A stretch of 56,460 nt of DNA, from positions 1 through 56,460 of the forward strand of contig NZ_BMQI01000031.1 of NCBI RefSeq assembly GCF_014648035.1, written 5' to 3'. The translations under genes and the position numbers were made by a program. Shown here piece by piece: positions 46,109 to 54,975 of this stretch. Positions within the stretch are counted from its first letter, which is position 1. Every line of letters starts with the position of its first letter. The DNA comes from Shewanella algicola. Lineage in GTDB: Bacteria > Pseudomonadota > Gammaproteobacteria > Enterobacterales > Shewanellaceae. Below the pieces are notes generated by a model that did no database searches, was not told the DNA's origin, and saw nothing but the letters and a program-made list of their open reading frames with translations.

Positions 46109-46459
46109 ATGAATAAATTTGCTTGGCTAATGTTAACCGTGTTCACCACGGTGAGCGCATTGATTCACCCCTGGATAACCGCAGTTTTTTTAGCCCTTAA
46201 CTTGCTGACCATCAGTTTGTATTACCTCGATAAACGTGCGGCAATCAATAGCGCTCGTCGCATCAGTGAAAAAACCTTACAACTGTGTGCGTTATTGGGC
46301 GGTTGGCCTGCGGCACTGTTAGGTCAATTTCATTTTCGTCATAAGACCCAAAAGAAACCTTTTATTCGGTTACTGTGGTGCTGCATTGTGGTTAATATTG
46401 CCGTGATAAGCGCTGCGGGCTATGTCTATTTTGATTGGACTACAGTGCAAATGTCATAA
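46109..46459 (+). CDS. DUF1294 family membrane protein
   Basis: This 116-residue protein has about three helices. The DUF1294 motif is ALNLLTISLYYLDKRAAINSARRISEKTLQLCALLGGWPAALLGQFHFRHKTQKKPF, in which the YxxDKxxA stretch and the GGWPxAxxxQxxFRHKTxKxxF block define the family. Function is unknown. A GTG at 46094 would add five residues; neither start has a strong ribosome site. It lies 73 bases after the DUF418 gene. Confidence 0.82.
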   Translation: MNKFAWLMLTVFTTVSALIHPWITAVFLALNLLTISLYYLDKRAAINSARRISEKTLQLCALLGGWPAALLGQFHFRHKTQKKPFIRLLWCCIVVNIAVISAAGYVYFDWTTVQMS

Positions 46460-46580
46460 GGTGTTAAACCGCCTGTCGCCAAACAATAACCCGTTGGCAA
46501 AATAGATTTGGCGTTGTTTGATAGCGTTTATCATTTTGCGGTAAACTCATGCCACTAAACCTATTTTATTGAGAACAATT

Positions 46581-47051
46581 ATGCGTATGATTTTGGCCGT
46601 TGTGGTCATTGCTGGAGTAATATTTTATTTTTTTAGCCAGATGAATAACTCCAAGGCAGCAAAAGAAAACATCGAAAAAGGCAAACTGTTTTTAGCCGAG
46701 AACGTTAAGCGCGAAGGTGTAGTACAAACCTTGTCAGGCCTGCAGTATGAAATCCTCACCAAAGGCGACAATACTGAACACCCAAAAGCCAACAGCAAAG
46801 TGACAGTGCATTACCATGGCACCTTAATCGACGGCACTGTATTTGACAGCTCGGTTGAGCGTGGCGAGACCATTAGCTTTGGCTTAAACCAGGTGATTAA
46901 AGGCTGGACTGAAGGTGTGCAATTAATGAGTGTTGGCGATAAGTTCCGTTTTTATGTCCCAAGCCAGCTTGCCTACGGTAACCGCTCAACCGGTAAAATC
47001 GTGGGTGGTTCAGTACTGATATTTGATGTTGAGTTGTTTGCGATTAACTAG
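46581..47051 (+). CDS. FKBP-type peptidyl-prolyl isomerase, membrane-anchored
   Basis: The 156-residue protein has an N-terminal helix (about 3-20, probable anchor or uncleaved signal), a short linker, and an FKBP domain at about 65-155. Active-site residues visible are VHYHGTLIDGTVFDSS (Tyr and Asp of the pocket), VIKGWTEGVQLMSVGDKFRFYVPSQLAYG, and the ending GGSVLIFDVEL. It should speed proline isomerisation in the periplasm. ATG 46581 with GAGAAC upstream is chosen over a TTG at 46569. It has its own promoter region after a 121-base gap and a terminator at 47079-47108. Confidence 0.88.
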   Translation: MRMILAVVVIAGVIFYFFSQMNNSKAAKENIEKGKLFLAENVKREGVVQTLSGLQYEILTKGDNTEHPKANSKVTVHYHGTLIDGTVFDSSVERGETISFGLNQVIKGWTEGVQLMSVGDKFRFYVPSQLAYGNRSTGKIVGGSVLIFDVELFAIN

Positions 47052-47078
47052 CCTCAGTGCAGATAAACAGCTATTAAT

Positions 47079-47108
47079 CTAAAAAGCCTCCATCACGGAG
47101 GCCTTTTG
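47079..47108 (+). terminator. Terminator after the FKBP gene
   Basis: Hairpin AAAAGCCTCC / GGAGGCCTTTT with loop ATCAC, followed by T-rich sequence. Confidence 0.75.
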
Positions 47109-47141
47109 GTTTTAATGAATCAGCTTCAGACTATGCTCAGC

Positions 47142-47351
47142 CTAAGTAACCCGATTTCGGGATAATAAACGCCTTTCAAACAGTCCTTTGCCCTGCTAAC
47201 TGCGTTAAATCGACTTGCAATAGGTTAGCTATTGACGCGTCAATTCACCTTTTTTAGCAGAACAAATGACAAGCTTGAAAGTGAGAAATTGGTAATCTGT
47301 TGATTTTAAACAGCATAAGTTTATCCCTTATCCCGAACTCAGGTTAAGTAA
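47142..47351. mobile_element. MITE-like repeat, copy 2 (inverted relative to copy 1)
   Basis: This 210-base element is the reverse-complement partner of 20863-21070. Shared blocks include CGGGATAATAAACGCCTTTC, AGTCCTTTGC, TAGCTATTGACGCGTCAATT and AACAAATGACAAGCTTGAAA, in the same order. Its right end TTACTTAACCTGA (minus strand) forms the last codons and stop of the adjacent M24 peptidase gene. Confidence 0.8.
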
Positions 47352-48553
47352 AACGGATCATCAATCGATTTGGCTGGTTGGGTAAACCATTTAGGCCCTT
47401 CGGTGGTCATGTAAAAATGATCTTCATGACGAATACCAAACTCACCCGGCACGCACAACATAGGCTCGTTACTAAAACACATGCCACAGGCCAGTAACGT
47501 TGCGTCATTACCGACTAAATACGGCCATTCATGAATGTCTAACCCTATGCCATGTCCGGTACGATGCGGTAAGCCTGGTACCTGGTAACCTGGGCCAAAG
47601 CCTGCATCTTGTAATACTTTGCGCGCCGCGATATCAACATCACAACATGGCGTGCCTATTTGCGCGGCATTAAAGGCGGCAATTTGTGCATCTTGCTCTA
47701 ACTGCCATAACTGGCGTTGACGCTCATTGGGCTCACCAAATACATAAGTACGGGTAATGTCTGAGTTATAGCCGTGCAACTGACAGCCGGTATCAATCAG
47801 CACTGTGTCGTTAATCGCCAATGATTTTGGCGACTTAACCCCATGCGGATAGGCGGTGTCTTCGCCAAATAACACAATGCAAAAATATGAACCTTGTGCC
47901 GCGCCAACGGCATAATGTGCCTGATCGATAAAGCTTTCGACCTCTGCCGTGGTGATACCTTCACGTAATATACTCGCAGCGGCTTTATGCACTTCAAGCG
48001 TCATGTCTTTAGCGCGTTGCATTAAAGCGATTTCGGCAGTGGATTTAATCATACGACAACCCGCAGTCACGGTTGTTGCACTGGTAAAGCGATGCTGAGA
48101 TGCCGCTTGAGCGATGCCGTCGCTAATAAAAAAGGGCGTCGATTCATCAATGCCAATCTTGGCTTGCTTAAGGCCCATTTTATCAACAACATCGGCAAAT
48201 AATTGATAAGGGCTTTGGTCTTCGTGCCAGGTGTTTACTTGGCCTTTAATGGCCATATACCCATGCAAGGTATCGAGTTCAAATGCTGGTGCAATGTACT
48301 CAATCGCGCCCACGGCAGGAATAATCGCGCCCACCATGCGCTCACTTGAAAACCAACGCGTGCCACTAAAATAGTACAAGTTTGTGCCTGCATTAACATA
48401 AATGGCATCTAAACCATGTTGCGCCATTAATTGCTGCGCGCGCGAAATACGCAGCGTAAATTCATCATCGCTTATTGTTGCCACACCGTCAGCCATGTGG
48501 GTTAATTTAGCTAACGCTTGCTGTGGACTCACGCCACCAACACCGATTGTCAT
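47339..48553 (-). CDS. M24 family metallopeptidase (Xaa-Pro peptidase type)
   Basis: The 404-residue protein has a creatinase/prolidase-like N-terminal domain (about 25-165) and a pita-bread M24 domain (about 175-395). Metal ligands are visible: Asp in LIDTGCQ, Asp in NSDITRTY, His in HRTGHGIGLDIHEWP, Glu in FSNEPMLC and Glu in IRHEDHFYM. It would remove or cleave residues next to proline. Its final codons Y-L-T-stop lie inside the terminal repeat of the MITE-like element at 47142-47351. It is divergent from the PepP-type gene at 48785, so two M24 enzymes share a promoter region. Confidence 0.88.
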   Translation of the reverse strand: MTIGVGGVSPQQALAKLTHMADGVATISDDEFTLRISRAQQLMAQHGLDAIYVNAGTNLYYFSGTRWFSSERMVGAIIPAVGAIEYIAPAFELDTLHGYMAIKGQVNTWHEDQSPYQLFADVVDKMGLKQAKIGIDESTPFFISDGIAQAASQHRFTSATTVTAGCRMIKSTAEIALMQRAKDMTLEVHKAAASILREGITTAEVESFIDQAHYAVGAAQGSYFCIVLFGEDTAYPHGVKSPKSLAINDTVLIDTGCQLHGYNSDITRTYVFGEPNERQRQLWQLEQDAQIAAFNAAQIGTPCCDVDIAARKVLQDAGFGPGYQVPGLPHRTGHGIGLDIHEWPYLVGNDATLLACGMCFSNEPMLCVPGEFGIRHEDHFYMTTEGPKWFTQPAKSIDDPFYLT

Positions 48554-48784
48554 AACGTTTCCTTGATTATTGTTATTATTACGTTTAAATAAAGCATTTA
48601 CTCCGGGCTAGGATACCGTCTGTTTGTCATTGTTACCATGCATACAATATCTGTTTACAATATAAGTTTACAATTTTAGCTTGCCTAATCTTAACGACTT
48701 CGCTTGCAAGGCTTGTGTTGCCCTTGCGATAATTGCACTTCATTTACAGAGCTGAGTTCATCAGTCGCCTCCCACGGAGAAACC

Positions 48785-50572
48785 ATGTCCAATATTATTG
48801 CTACGCGCCTCAATGCCATTCGCCAACAACTTGAAGTGAACCACATAGATGCCTTTATCATTCCCCGTGCCGATGAATACTTAGGTGAATACGTGCCTGC
48901 GCGTAATGAGCGTTTACATTGGGCTACTGGCTTTACCGGTTCTGCTGGTATGGCGATTGTATTAAAAGACCGTGCCGCTATTTTTACCGACGGGCGTTAC
49001 ACGGTGCAGGTTCGCCAGCAAGTTGATGGCAATTTATTTGAGTATTTAAGCCTGTATGACGACCCGCAAATTGACTGGCTCATTGACACATTACCCGCTG
49101 GCGCTAGCGTCGGTATCGATAGCCGTTTACACACTCTTGCCTGGTATCAACAGGCTAAAGCGCAGTTTGATAAAGCCCAAATCAACCTGGTTGAAGTGAA
49201 TGACAACCCCATTGATGTGAGTTGGTTAGATCGCCCTGCAGCATCTGCAACGACCATGACTTTATTTAGCCATGAGGGTGCTGGGCGCAATAGTATTGAG
49301 AAGCGCCAACAAATTGGGGCCTTAGTTAAAAAACAAGGTGCTGACGTGGCACTTATCGCGGCATTAGATTCATGTTGCTGGTTATTGAACATCCGCGGAA
49401 ACGATGTGCCACGCTTCCCCGTCATACTGGGCTGTGGCCTATTATCGGCCAATGGCGACATGACCTTTTTTACCGATTTGGCCAAAGTACCGCAAAACGT
49501 AACAGAGCATGTGGGCGCTGGTGTGAGCTTTAAAGATGAAGCTGAATTAGCCACTGTGTTAACCCAAATGGAAGGCGTTAAGTTATTAGCCGACCCGCAT
49601 TCAGCCAATGCATTCTCACAATTACTGGCACAAAAAAGTGGTGCTAAGCTGATTGTTGGTACCGATCCAGTTGCCTTACCTAAGGCGCAAAAAAATAGCG
49701 CAGAACTTGCGGGTATGCGCGCCTGTCATATCCGTGATGGTGTTGCCGTTAGCCGATTTTTAGCCTGGTTAGACAACCAAGTTGAGCAACACATCATGCA
49801 CGATGAAGCGCAACTGGCAGACAAATTAGAGAGTTTTAGACTGCAAGACCCACTGTATCGCGAACCAAGTTTTGACACTATCTCAGCCACAGGTGCCAAT
49901 GCTGCCATGTGTCATTACAATCACAATAATGGCACCCCAAGCACCATGACCATGGACAGTATTTATTTGGTTGACTCTGGCGCACAATATATCGATGGTA
50001 CTACCGATGTGACCCGCACTATCGCCATTGGCAAAGTGACAGATGAGCAGAAAAAAATGGTGACCTTAGTATTAAAAGGCCATATTGCATTAGATACTGC
50101 ACGCTTTCCTAAGGGCACTTCTGGTCAGCAACTCGATGCTTTTGCACGCCAATACTTATGGCAACATGGTTTTGACTATGACCACGGCACTGGCCATGGC
50201 GTGGGCCATTTTTTAAGTGTCCATGAAGGCCCGCAGCGTATTGGTAAAAACGTCAATGGCGTCGCCTTATTGCCTGGCATGGTGTTGTCAAACGAGCCGG
50301 GTTATTACCGCGCCAACGGTTTTGGTATTCGTATTGAAAACTTAGTGGCGGTACAACCATGCCTCGCATTGCAAGGTGCTGAACGTGAAATGTATGAGTT
50401 TGATGCATTAACTCACATCCCAATGGATGCCCGCTTAATCGACAAGTCATTATTAACTGATTTTGAAGTGAATTGGTTTAATCAATACCAGCAAAAAGTG
50501 CGTCAAACCCTTGCGCCATTAATGCAAGGCGACGAGCTAGCCTGGTTAAATAAAGTCACAGTGGCTATTTAA
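48785..50572 (+). CDS. Aminopeptidase P family M24 metallopeptidase (long form)
   Basis: This 595-residue protein has the three-domain build of the long (eukaryote-like XPNPEP1) aminopeptidase P. Two creatinase-like domains (about 1-125 and 130-300) precede the catalytic M24 domain (about 310-560). Metal-binding segments are VDSGAQYIDGTTDVTRT, HGTGHGVGHFLSVHEGP, LSNEPGYY and GIRIENL. It removes the N-terminal residue before proline. The ATG at 48785 has GGAG seven bases upstream; an upstream TTG/GTG-type start at 48704 would add 27 Cys-rich residues unlike the family. A terminator follows. Confidence 0.9.
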   Translation: MSNIIATRLNAIRQQLEVNHIDAFIIPRADEYLGEYVPARNERLHWATGFTGSAGMAIVLKDRAAIFTDGRYTVQVRQQVDGNLFEYLSLYDDPQIDWLIDTLPAGASVGIDSRLHTLAWYQQAKAQFDKAQINLVEVNDNPIDVSWLDRPAASATTMTLFSHEGAGRNSIEKRQQIGALVKKQGADVALIAALDSCCWLLNIRGNDVPRFPVILGCGLLSANGDMTFFTDLAKVPQNVTEHVGAGVSFKDEAELATVLTQMEGVKLLADPHSANAFSQLLAQKSGAKLIVGTDPVALPKAQKNSAELAGMRACHIRDGVAVSRFLAWLDNQVEQHIMHDEAQLADKLESFRLQDPLYREPSFDTISATGANAAMCHYNHNNGTPSTMTMDSIYLVDSGAQYIDGTTDVTRTIAIGKVTDEQKKMVTLVLKGHIALDTARFPKGTSGQQLDAFARQYLWQHGFDYDHGTGHGVGHFLSVHEGPQRIGKNVNGVALLPGMVLSNEPGYYRANGFGIRIENLVAVQPCLALQGAEREMYEFDALTHIPMDARLIDKSLLTDFEVNWFNQYQQKVRQTLAPLMQGDELAWLNKVTVAI

Positions 50573-50595
50573 GCGCTAGCATTCAATAAAGGCAT

Positions 50596-50635
50596 AAAAG
50601 GCTTAGGTGAGATGATCACACTAAGCCTTTTTATT
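50596..50635 (+). terminator. Terminator of the aminopeptidase P gene
   Basis: Stem AAAAGGCTTAG (50596-50606) / CTAAGCCTTTT (50621-50631), followed by T-rich sequence. It also faces the end of the leftward small-protein gene. Confidence 0.85.
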
Positions 50636-50663
50636 ATCGGTTTAATAAATAATACCAATCCGC

Positions 50664-50936
50664 TTATTTACGTTTTTTAAAGCGTCCGATTAATTTTGCT
50701 AGCGCTACCGTGATTAACATAGGCACACCAATCAAAATCAGCTCTTTCACAAAGGGCAATATGTACATCAGTATAGAGGGCATTTTACCTTCACCCTCGC
50801 CATGGGTATAACCCTGCGAGTTTATCTGCTCTGCCCAACTGGTCCACTCAAGTGATACCAGCATCACGCTCACTAAAATGGATATGGCTAACACATAAAA
50901 TAAACGTGGCTTCCATTGATATTGTAGGTATTTCAT
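50664..50936 (-). CDS. Small two-helix membrane protein, unrecognised
   Basis: The 90-residue protein has two predicted helices (about 11-29 and 56-81). They are separated by a hydrophilic stretch SWAEQINSQGYTHGEGEGKMP with one His, and a basic tail RFKKRK follows. I do not recognise its family. It starts 2 bases after the DUF4405 gene ends and has an AAGG site, so it is translated with it. The association suggests a partner subunit of the DUF4405 membrane cytochrome-like protein, but this is inference only. Confidence 0.65.
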   Translation of the reverse strand: MKYLQYQWKPRLFYVLAISILVSVMLVSLEWTSWAEQINSQGYTHGEGEGKMPSILMYILPFVKELILIGVPMLITVALAKLIGRFKKRK

Positions 50937-50938
50937 CG

Positions 50939-51403
50939 TTATGCCTTTTTGCTTACCATGCGCTTAGTCAGTTGCACCATCCAGTTCCAGTGTAACGCGA
51001 GGTGAATGCCAATCATTGGCATAATTAGCGTCGCGGAGTCATGATGTACTTTAGACCAAAAGTCTTGAATATTAATGTCAATTTGCAGTGTGGGTAACAG
51101 CGCTACCGACACCAGAAAACCACTGACAGTTGCTAGCAACATCATTAAGTACAGCAGGTAATTCCACACGGTATTAAAGCGTTCTTTAGCGGAAATTTTT
51201 GAAAACAATCGCTTAAAGCTGTGTTTTATCCAGTCCCAATGCAACAATAAATGGATTGCAAATGGCACAATAAACAACAAGCTTAACCATTCATGTAATG
51301 GCACGCCGGTAGCTTGAGGGGCTGACACAATCATAAAGCTCACCAGTAACAGGGCATCCATTACATAGCGGGTTTTCTGTAAGTTTTGTTTCCAATCCGA
51401 CAT
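50939..51403 (-). CDS. DUF4405 family membrane protein, probable b-type cytochrome
   Basis: This 154-residue protein has four helices at about 14-32, 40-58, 80-102 and 122-142. His residues sit at helix ends in PLHEWLSLLF, HLLLHWDWIKH, KVHHDS and HLALHWNWM, a spacing suited to binding two haem b across a four-helix bundle, as in cytochrome b561/DUF4405 proteins. It lies 104 bases downstream of the TonB-dependent receptor in the same direction. A role in reducing a metal or metal complex taken up by the receptor is plausible. Confidence 0.75.
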   Translation of the reverse strand: MSDWKQNLQKTRYVMDALLLVSFMIVSAPQATGVPLHEWLSLLFIVPFAIHLLLHWDWIKHSFKRLFSKISAKERFNTVWNYLLYLMMLLATVSGFLVSVALLPTLQIDINIQDFWSKVHHDSATLIMPMIGIHLALHWNWMVQLTKRMVSKKA

Positions 51404-51507
51404 GATTTTATAACCTTTAAATCACTTATATTTATTGAGCCGATTAGACAGCAAATAAACTACCCTAGAGTCGGTTGTAAATTTGCTGCCATTAGCAATA
51501 GTTTTGG

Positions 51508-53466
51508 CTAGAAAATATAAGACGCACTAATTTTAAAATTACGACCCGACTCATAATCTTGAACCGTATCACTGGTGTATGAAGCATGTGAGTAATATTG
51601 CTCATCCAACAAGTTTTCGATACCAAAAGTTAAGGTTAAGTCTGGCGCGCTAGCAGGAAGCCACTGAGCACTGATGTTGTGAACGTCGTAACCTTTTTTA
51701 TTAATGTCAGCACCGCCGTACACCACGTCATCACTTAAGGTCACGAGGGTTGTCCAGTTAACATTAACGTCGTATTCAGTAAATTCATAACCTAGGCCGA
51801 GTGACAAGCTATCACCCACTTCGTAGCGTAATACTTCACCGGTTTCTTGGCTTTCAGAGTTTGAACTTGAGTAAGTTAAACGCGCATTAAAATCATCTTT
51901 GCGCATGGTTAGCGTTGATTCAACACCCTTAATGACATAGTCACCTGAATTGACATATTCGCCTATCGGTCTCCCTTTACCCACTGACCAATTATCAATG
52001 TAATCGTTTATTTCAGTTCTAAATACATCAACAGAAAAACCTAAGCGGTCTAGCCCGAACACATTGTATTGTTGATACGCTGCGCCAACCGTATAGTTGA
52101 CACCCGTTTCGGCTTTTAAATCTTTGTCAAAAGTGGTGTCGTAATCCGTGTATGTTTCACGTAGGCCTGGGCCTTGAAATAACTCAGTGGCAGCGGCTGT
52201 CACGGTCCATTGATCGTTAACTAAGTATTTTGTAGCCAAGCCAAAAGTGAAGTCGGTCCATGTTTTATCAAGAGAATCACCCGTGCCCGGCGAGAACATA
52301 TCGACTTTGTAGTGGTTATATCTAATCCCTGGGGTGACCGACAACTTGTTGGTTAATGCAATTTCATCTTCAAGGTAAATGGCATGAGAGTCTGCAGTTT
52401 CTTCGTTGCTGGTAATACCTTGTTCAATAAGCTTTGATGTTTGCTCGTAACCTTCCGCGCCATAACGCAGTGTGTGAACTAAATCGCCCTGTACAACCGA
52501 TTCTGCCAGCACGGTATAACCTGTATGCTTAGACTGCCCTTCCTTATCTGTTGGCATGTAGCTGAGTTCATTTTGATATATGCTGGAGCGAAGATTTAAC
52601 ATGTCACCTAGGTCAAGCTCATAGGCTAATGATACTGTGGTACGGGTATATTCAATCTCTTGGGTTTCGAGTTCATGACTTTCGTTATAGTTACTACCAA
52701 AGTTAGTTTTGATGTAGTAATCACCTTCATCAGTATACTTGTCGTAAGACAACTCAAAACGATTATGGTCATCGACATCCCAGCCTAATTTCATTATACC
52801 GTTAGTGATTTCCCCTTCGTTTCCTTGAACTTCGTTTCCATCACCATCATCAAAGTTATGGCGATCGGTATAAGTAAGATAACCTAAGGCGTCGATACTG
52901 TCGGTTAGCTGAGCGTAAACAGTCGCAGAACCGCCGACGGAATCATTGCTTGAATAATCAGCATGTAAACGGGCACCAAAGTCTTGTTGCGGATCAAGTA
53001 AATCGGCTGCATCTTTGGTTTCAAACGCCACACCACCAGATAAACCGCCAGTGAGTACCGAATTGGTACCAACGTTGATATCGACCGCTTTTAAAATATC
53101 TGCATTGATTAACAGGTTTCCTGAATGATGAAACATGTTGTTGTTTTGAGTAACACCATCAACAGTGATATTTAAATCTAATTCATCAACGCCACGAATA
53201 TTGATGCCTTGCACCATTGAATGTGAGCCGCCGACATCAATACCAGCTTGGTCGCGTAATAAATCACTTAAATGGTCTGCTTGCCTTTTTTCAATATCAT
53301 CTTGTAATAAAGAACCATTGGTAATGGTGGTGCCCCACACTTCAATTTTTTCTATATCGTCAGTGGTATCGGCAGCAATAGCATTAAAGGAAAAACCAGT
53401 TAACAAGGTACTGATGACAATGGCTAAATGAGTTCGAGCTAAAGGAAAAGAATAAGTCGTTTGCAT
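51508..53466 (-). CDS. TonB-dependent outer-membrane receptor
   Basis: The 652-residue receptor has a signal peptide (about 1-32, ending NAIAA). A plug domain (about 40-160) follows with a TonB-box-like IEKIEVWGT start, LRDQAGIDVGGSHSMVQGINIRGVDELDLNITVDG and GTNSVLTGGLSGGVAFETKD. The 22-strand barrel ends FGIENLLDEQYYSHASYTSDTVQDYESGRNFKISASYIF. Start ATG 53466 is chosen because a Fur-like box lies at 53491-53509, inside a longer frame from 53532. The ligand is not clear; haem or a ferric complex is likely. Downstream are DUF4405 and a small membrane protein, and a LysR gene lies upstream in the same direction. Confidence 0.9.
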   Translation of the reverse strand: MQTTYSFPLARTHLAIVISTLLTGFSFNAIAADTTDDIEKIEVWGTTITNGSLLQDDIEKRQADHLSDLLRDQAGIDVGGSHSMVQGINIRGVDELDLNITVDGVTQNNNMFHHSGNLLINADILKAVDINVGTNSVLTGGLSGGVAFETKDAADLLDPQQDFGARLHADYSSNDSVGGSATVYAQLTDSIDALGYLTYTDRHNFDDGDGNEVQGNEGEITNGIMKLGWDVDDHNRFELSYDKYTDEGDYYIKTNFGSNYNESHELETQEIEYTRTTVSLAYELDLGDMLNLRSSIYQNELSYMPTDKEGQSKHTGYTVLAESVVQGDLVHTLRYGAEGYEQTSKLIEQGITSNEETADSHAIYLEDEIALTNKLSVTPGIRYNHYKVDMFSPGTGDSLDKTWTDFTFGLATKYLVNDQWTVTAAATELFQGPGLRETYTDYDTTFDKDLKAETGVNYTVGAAYQQYNVFGLDRLGFSVDVFRTEINDYIDNWSVGKGRPIGEYVNSGDYVIKGVESTLTMRKDDFNARLTYSSSNSESQETGEVLRYEVGDSLSLGLGYEFTEYDVNVNWTTLVTLSDDVVYGGADINKKGYDVHNISAQWLPASAPDLTLTFGIENLLDEQYYSHASYTSDTVQDYESGRNFKISASYIF

Positions 53467-53490
53467 TAGTTTAACAACACCAACCTTAAT

Positions 53491-53509
53491 GAGAATGGTT
53501 GCCATTAGA
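53491..53509. promoter_or_regulatory. Candidate Fur box upstream of the TonB receptor
   Basis: GAGAATGGTTGCCATTAGA agrees with the 19-base Fur consensus at about 12 positions by hand count and contains the perfect repeat AATGG-TTG-CCATT. It lies 25 bases before the chosen start. Confidence 0.5.
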
Positions 53510-53566
53510 CTTATCATTGAGGTGTTATGCAATCAAGAACGAATACCCTGACTGCATAATTACTAT

Positions 53567-54481
53567 TTAATTATTGAATAACTGTTCACTTATTAAACTC
53601 CTGAACCATTTGCATACAGGGTCGTTGTGATAGCGTTGATGCCAATATAAGCAAACTTGTGATTGGTTGATTTTAAGCTCATTGGGTGCAGGACGTGATA
53701 TGAGTGAATAATGTTGACATAGTTCATCAGCAAAATGGTTAGGCACATAAAAAATTACATCGCTGTTTTCGGTAATAGTACCGATATTATCAAAGTTCTT
53801 TAGACGTATTGGCGTGGAGATATTGTCAAATCCAAGAGCTTCAAAACAATGGGCAATCGATAACGATTTTTCACCCTGAACCGAAATTTTCCCAAAATGA
53901 CACTGACTTAACCGTGCAATAGTTAATGGTCCGTTAGCCAGTTGATGGGTTTTCGCCATCAATAAAACAAATTCTCTTTTAAATAAAGGGATACGGTACA
54001 GTTTATCTTCTGCAACCGATGGTTGATGCCCTGTTACCACAAAATGCACATCACCTTTTAATAAATCGGCAAATTGTGGTTTAGGGCTGGTATCAATATC
54101 AAGTGTCATATTAGGTGCTTCATGCCTAAACGCCCCAATGATAGCTTGTACTAATAGATTCATTTGCGGTGGTAAGCCAAACACTTTAATTGTGGCCTCA
54201 TTGGTTAGAGGATCAAAGTCTTGCTTGTTCACTAGCCGTTCAACGTTGCTTAAAATGCTATTTAAGTCGTGATAAATCGACTCAGCCTTGGGGGTCAACT
54301 CATAACCACCAGACATTCTAATTAACAGCGGATCATCAAAAATAGCTCGCAACTTTGCCAAAGAACGACTGATTGACGGCTGACTGATGCCTAGCGTTAA
54401 AGCTGTGTTACTGACATGTTTTTCTTCGAGTAACTGTTTTAAAATGATCAGAAGATTGAGATCGAGTTGATTTATATTCAT
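53567..54481 (-). CDS. LysR family transcriptional regulator
   Basis: The 304-residue regulator has a winged helix-turn-helix at about 5-65 (LNLLIILKQLLEEKHVSNTALTLGISQPSISRSLAKLRAIFDDPLLIR) and a substrate-binding effector domain to the end. The early part LDLNLL...KHVSNTALTLGISQPSISRSLAKLR is typical of the NodD/LeuO-like subgroup. It lies 100 bases upstream of the TonB receptor on the same strand and may control it, although LysR genes are more often divergent from their target. The effector is unknown. Confidence 0.88.
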   Translation of the reverse strand: MNINQLDLNLLIILKQLLEEKHVSNTALTLGISQPSISRSLAKLRAIFDDPLLIRMSGGYELTPKAESIYHDLNSILSNVERLVNKQDFDPLTNEATIKVFGLPPQMNLLVQAIIGAFRHEAPNMTLDIDTSPKPQFADLLKGDVHFVVTGHQPSVAEDKLYRIPLFKREFVLLMAKTHQLANGPLTIARLSQCHFGKISVQGEKSLSIAHCFEALGFDNISTPIRLKNFDNIGTITENSDVIFYVPNHFADELCQHYSLISRPAPNELKINQSQVCLYWHQRYHNDPVCKWFRSLISEQLFNN

Positions 54482-54975
54482 AAAAGGATTGTTAACTAGG
54501 TCGATTACGTCGTCAATTTATTATTCTATCATTGAATAGCCCTATAAAATTATCAACCACTTTTATCCTGAGTGTTTTGAGCACAATACGCTCGACTGAC
54601 TCGTTTTTTTAAGTGATTTTTCCAGCCTATTACAATGCGAAAAAAACGACTTAATGCCTACAAAGTAACAAAATCCCTCACCGAAAAAATCTTATGTCTA
54701 AACACAGATAAAGTTCAGGATTTATACGAAAGTTTGTTATACTCCGCGACCGCTTATCGATGGCGCCTTATTTGGGATATCATTCAGGCTTAACGTTTTT
54801 CAACTATCCTAAGTGGTTAATAGCGCGGTTAAGCATGAATAAGCCATTTTGATCAAGTTATTAGCTAGTAGTAGGCCAAATTTAGTAGGCCAAATTATCC
54901 AGATTGACCTTGTGCGGCTCATTCAGCTTGTCGCAACTAAATCGCTTGTTTTGATGTACATACAGGAACTGCACC
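54482..54975 (+). promoter_or_regulatory. rhlE promoter and long leader
   Basis: No gene is seen in these 494 bases. A sigma-70-like promoter fits TATACT at 54738-54743 with TTCAGG 18 bases upstream. It would give a 5' untranslated leader of about 225 bases, which contains a 14-base tandem repeat (AGTAGGCCAAATTT/A) at 54870-54897. Long leaders are common on cold-inducible helicase mRNAs. Confidence 0.5.
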
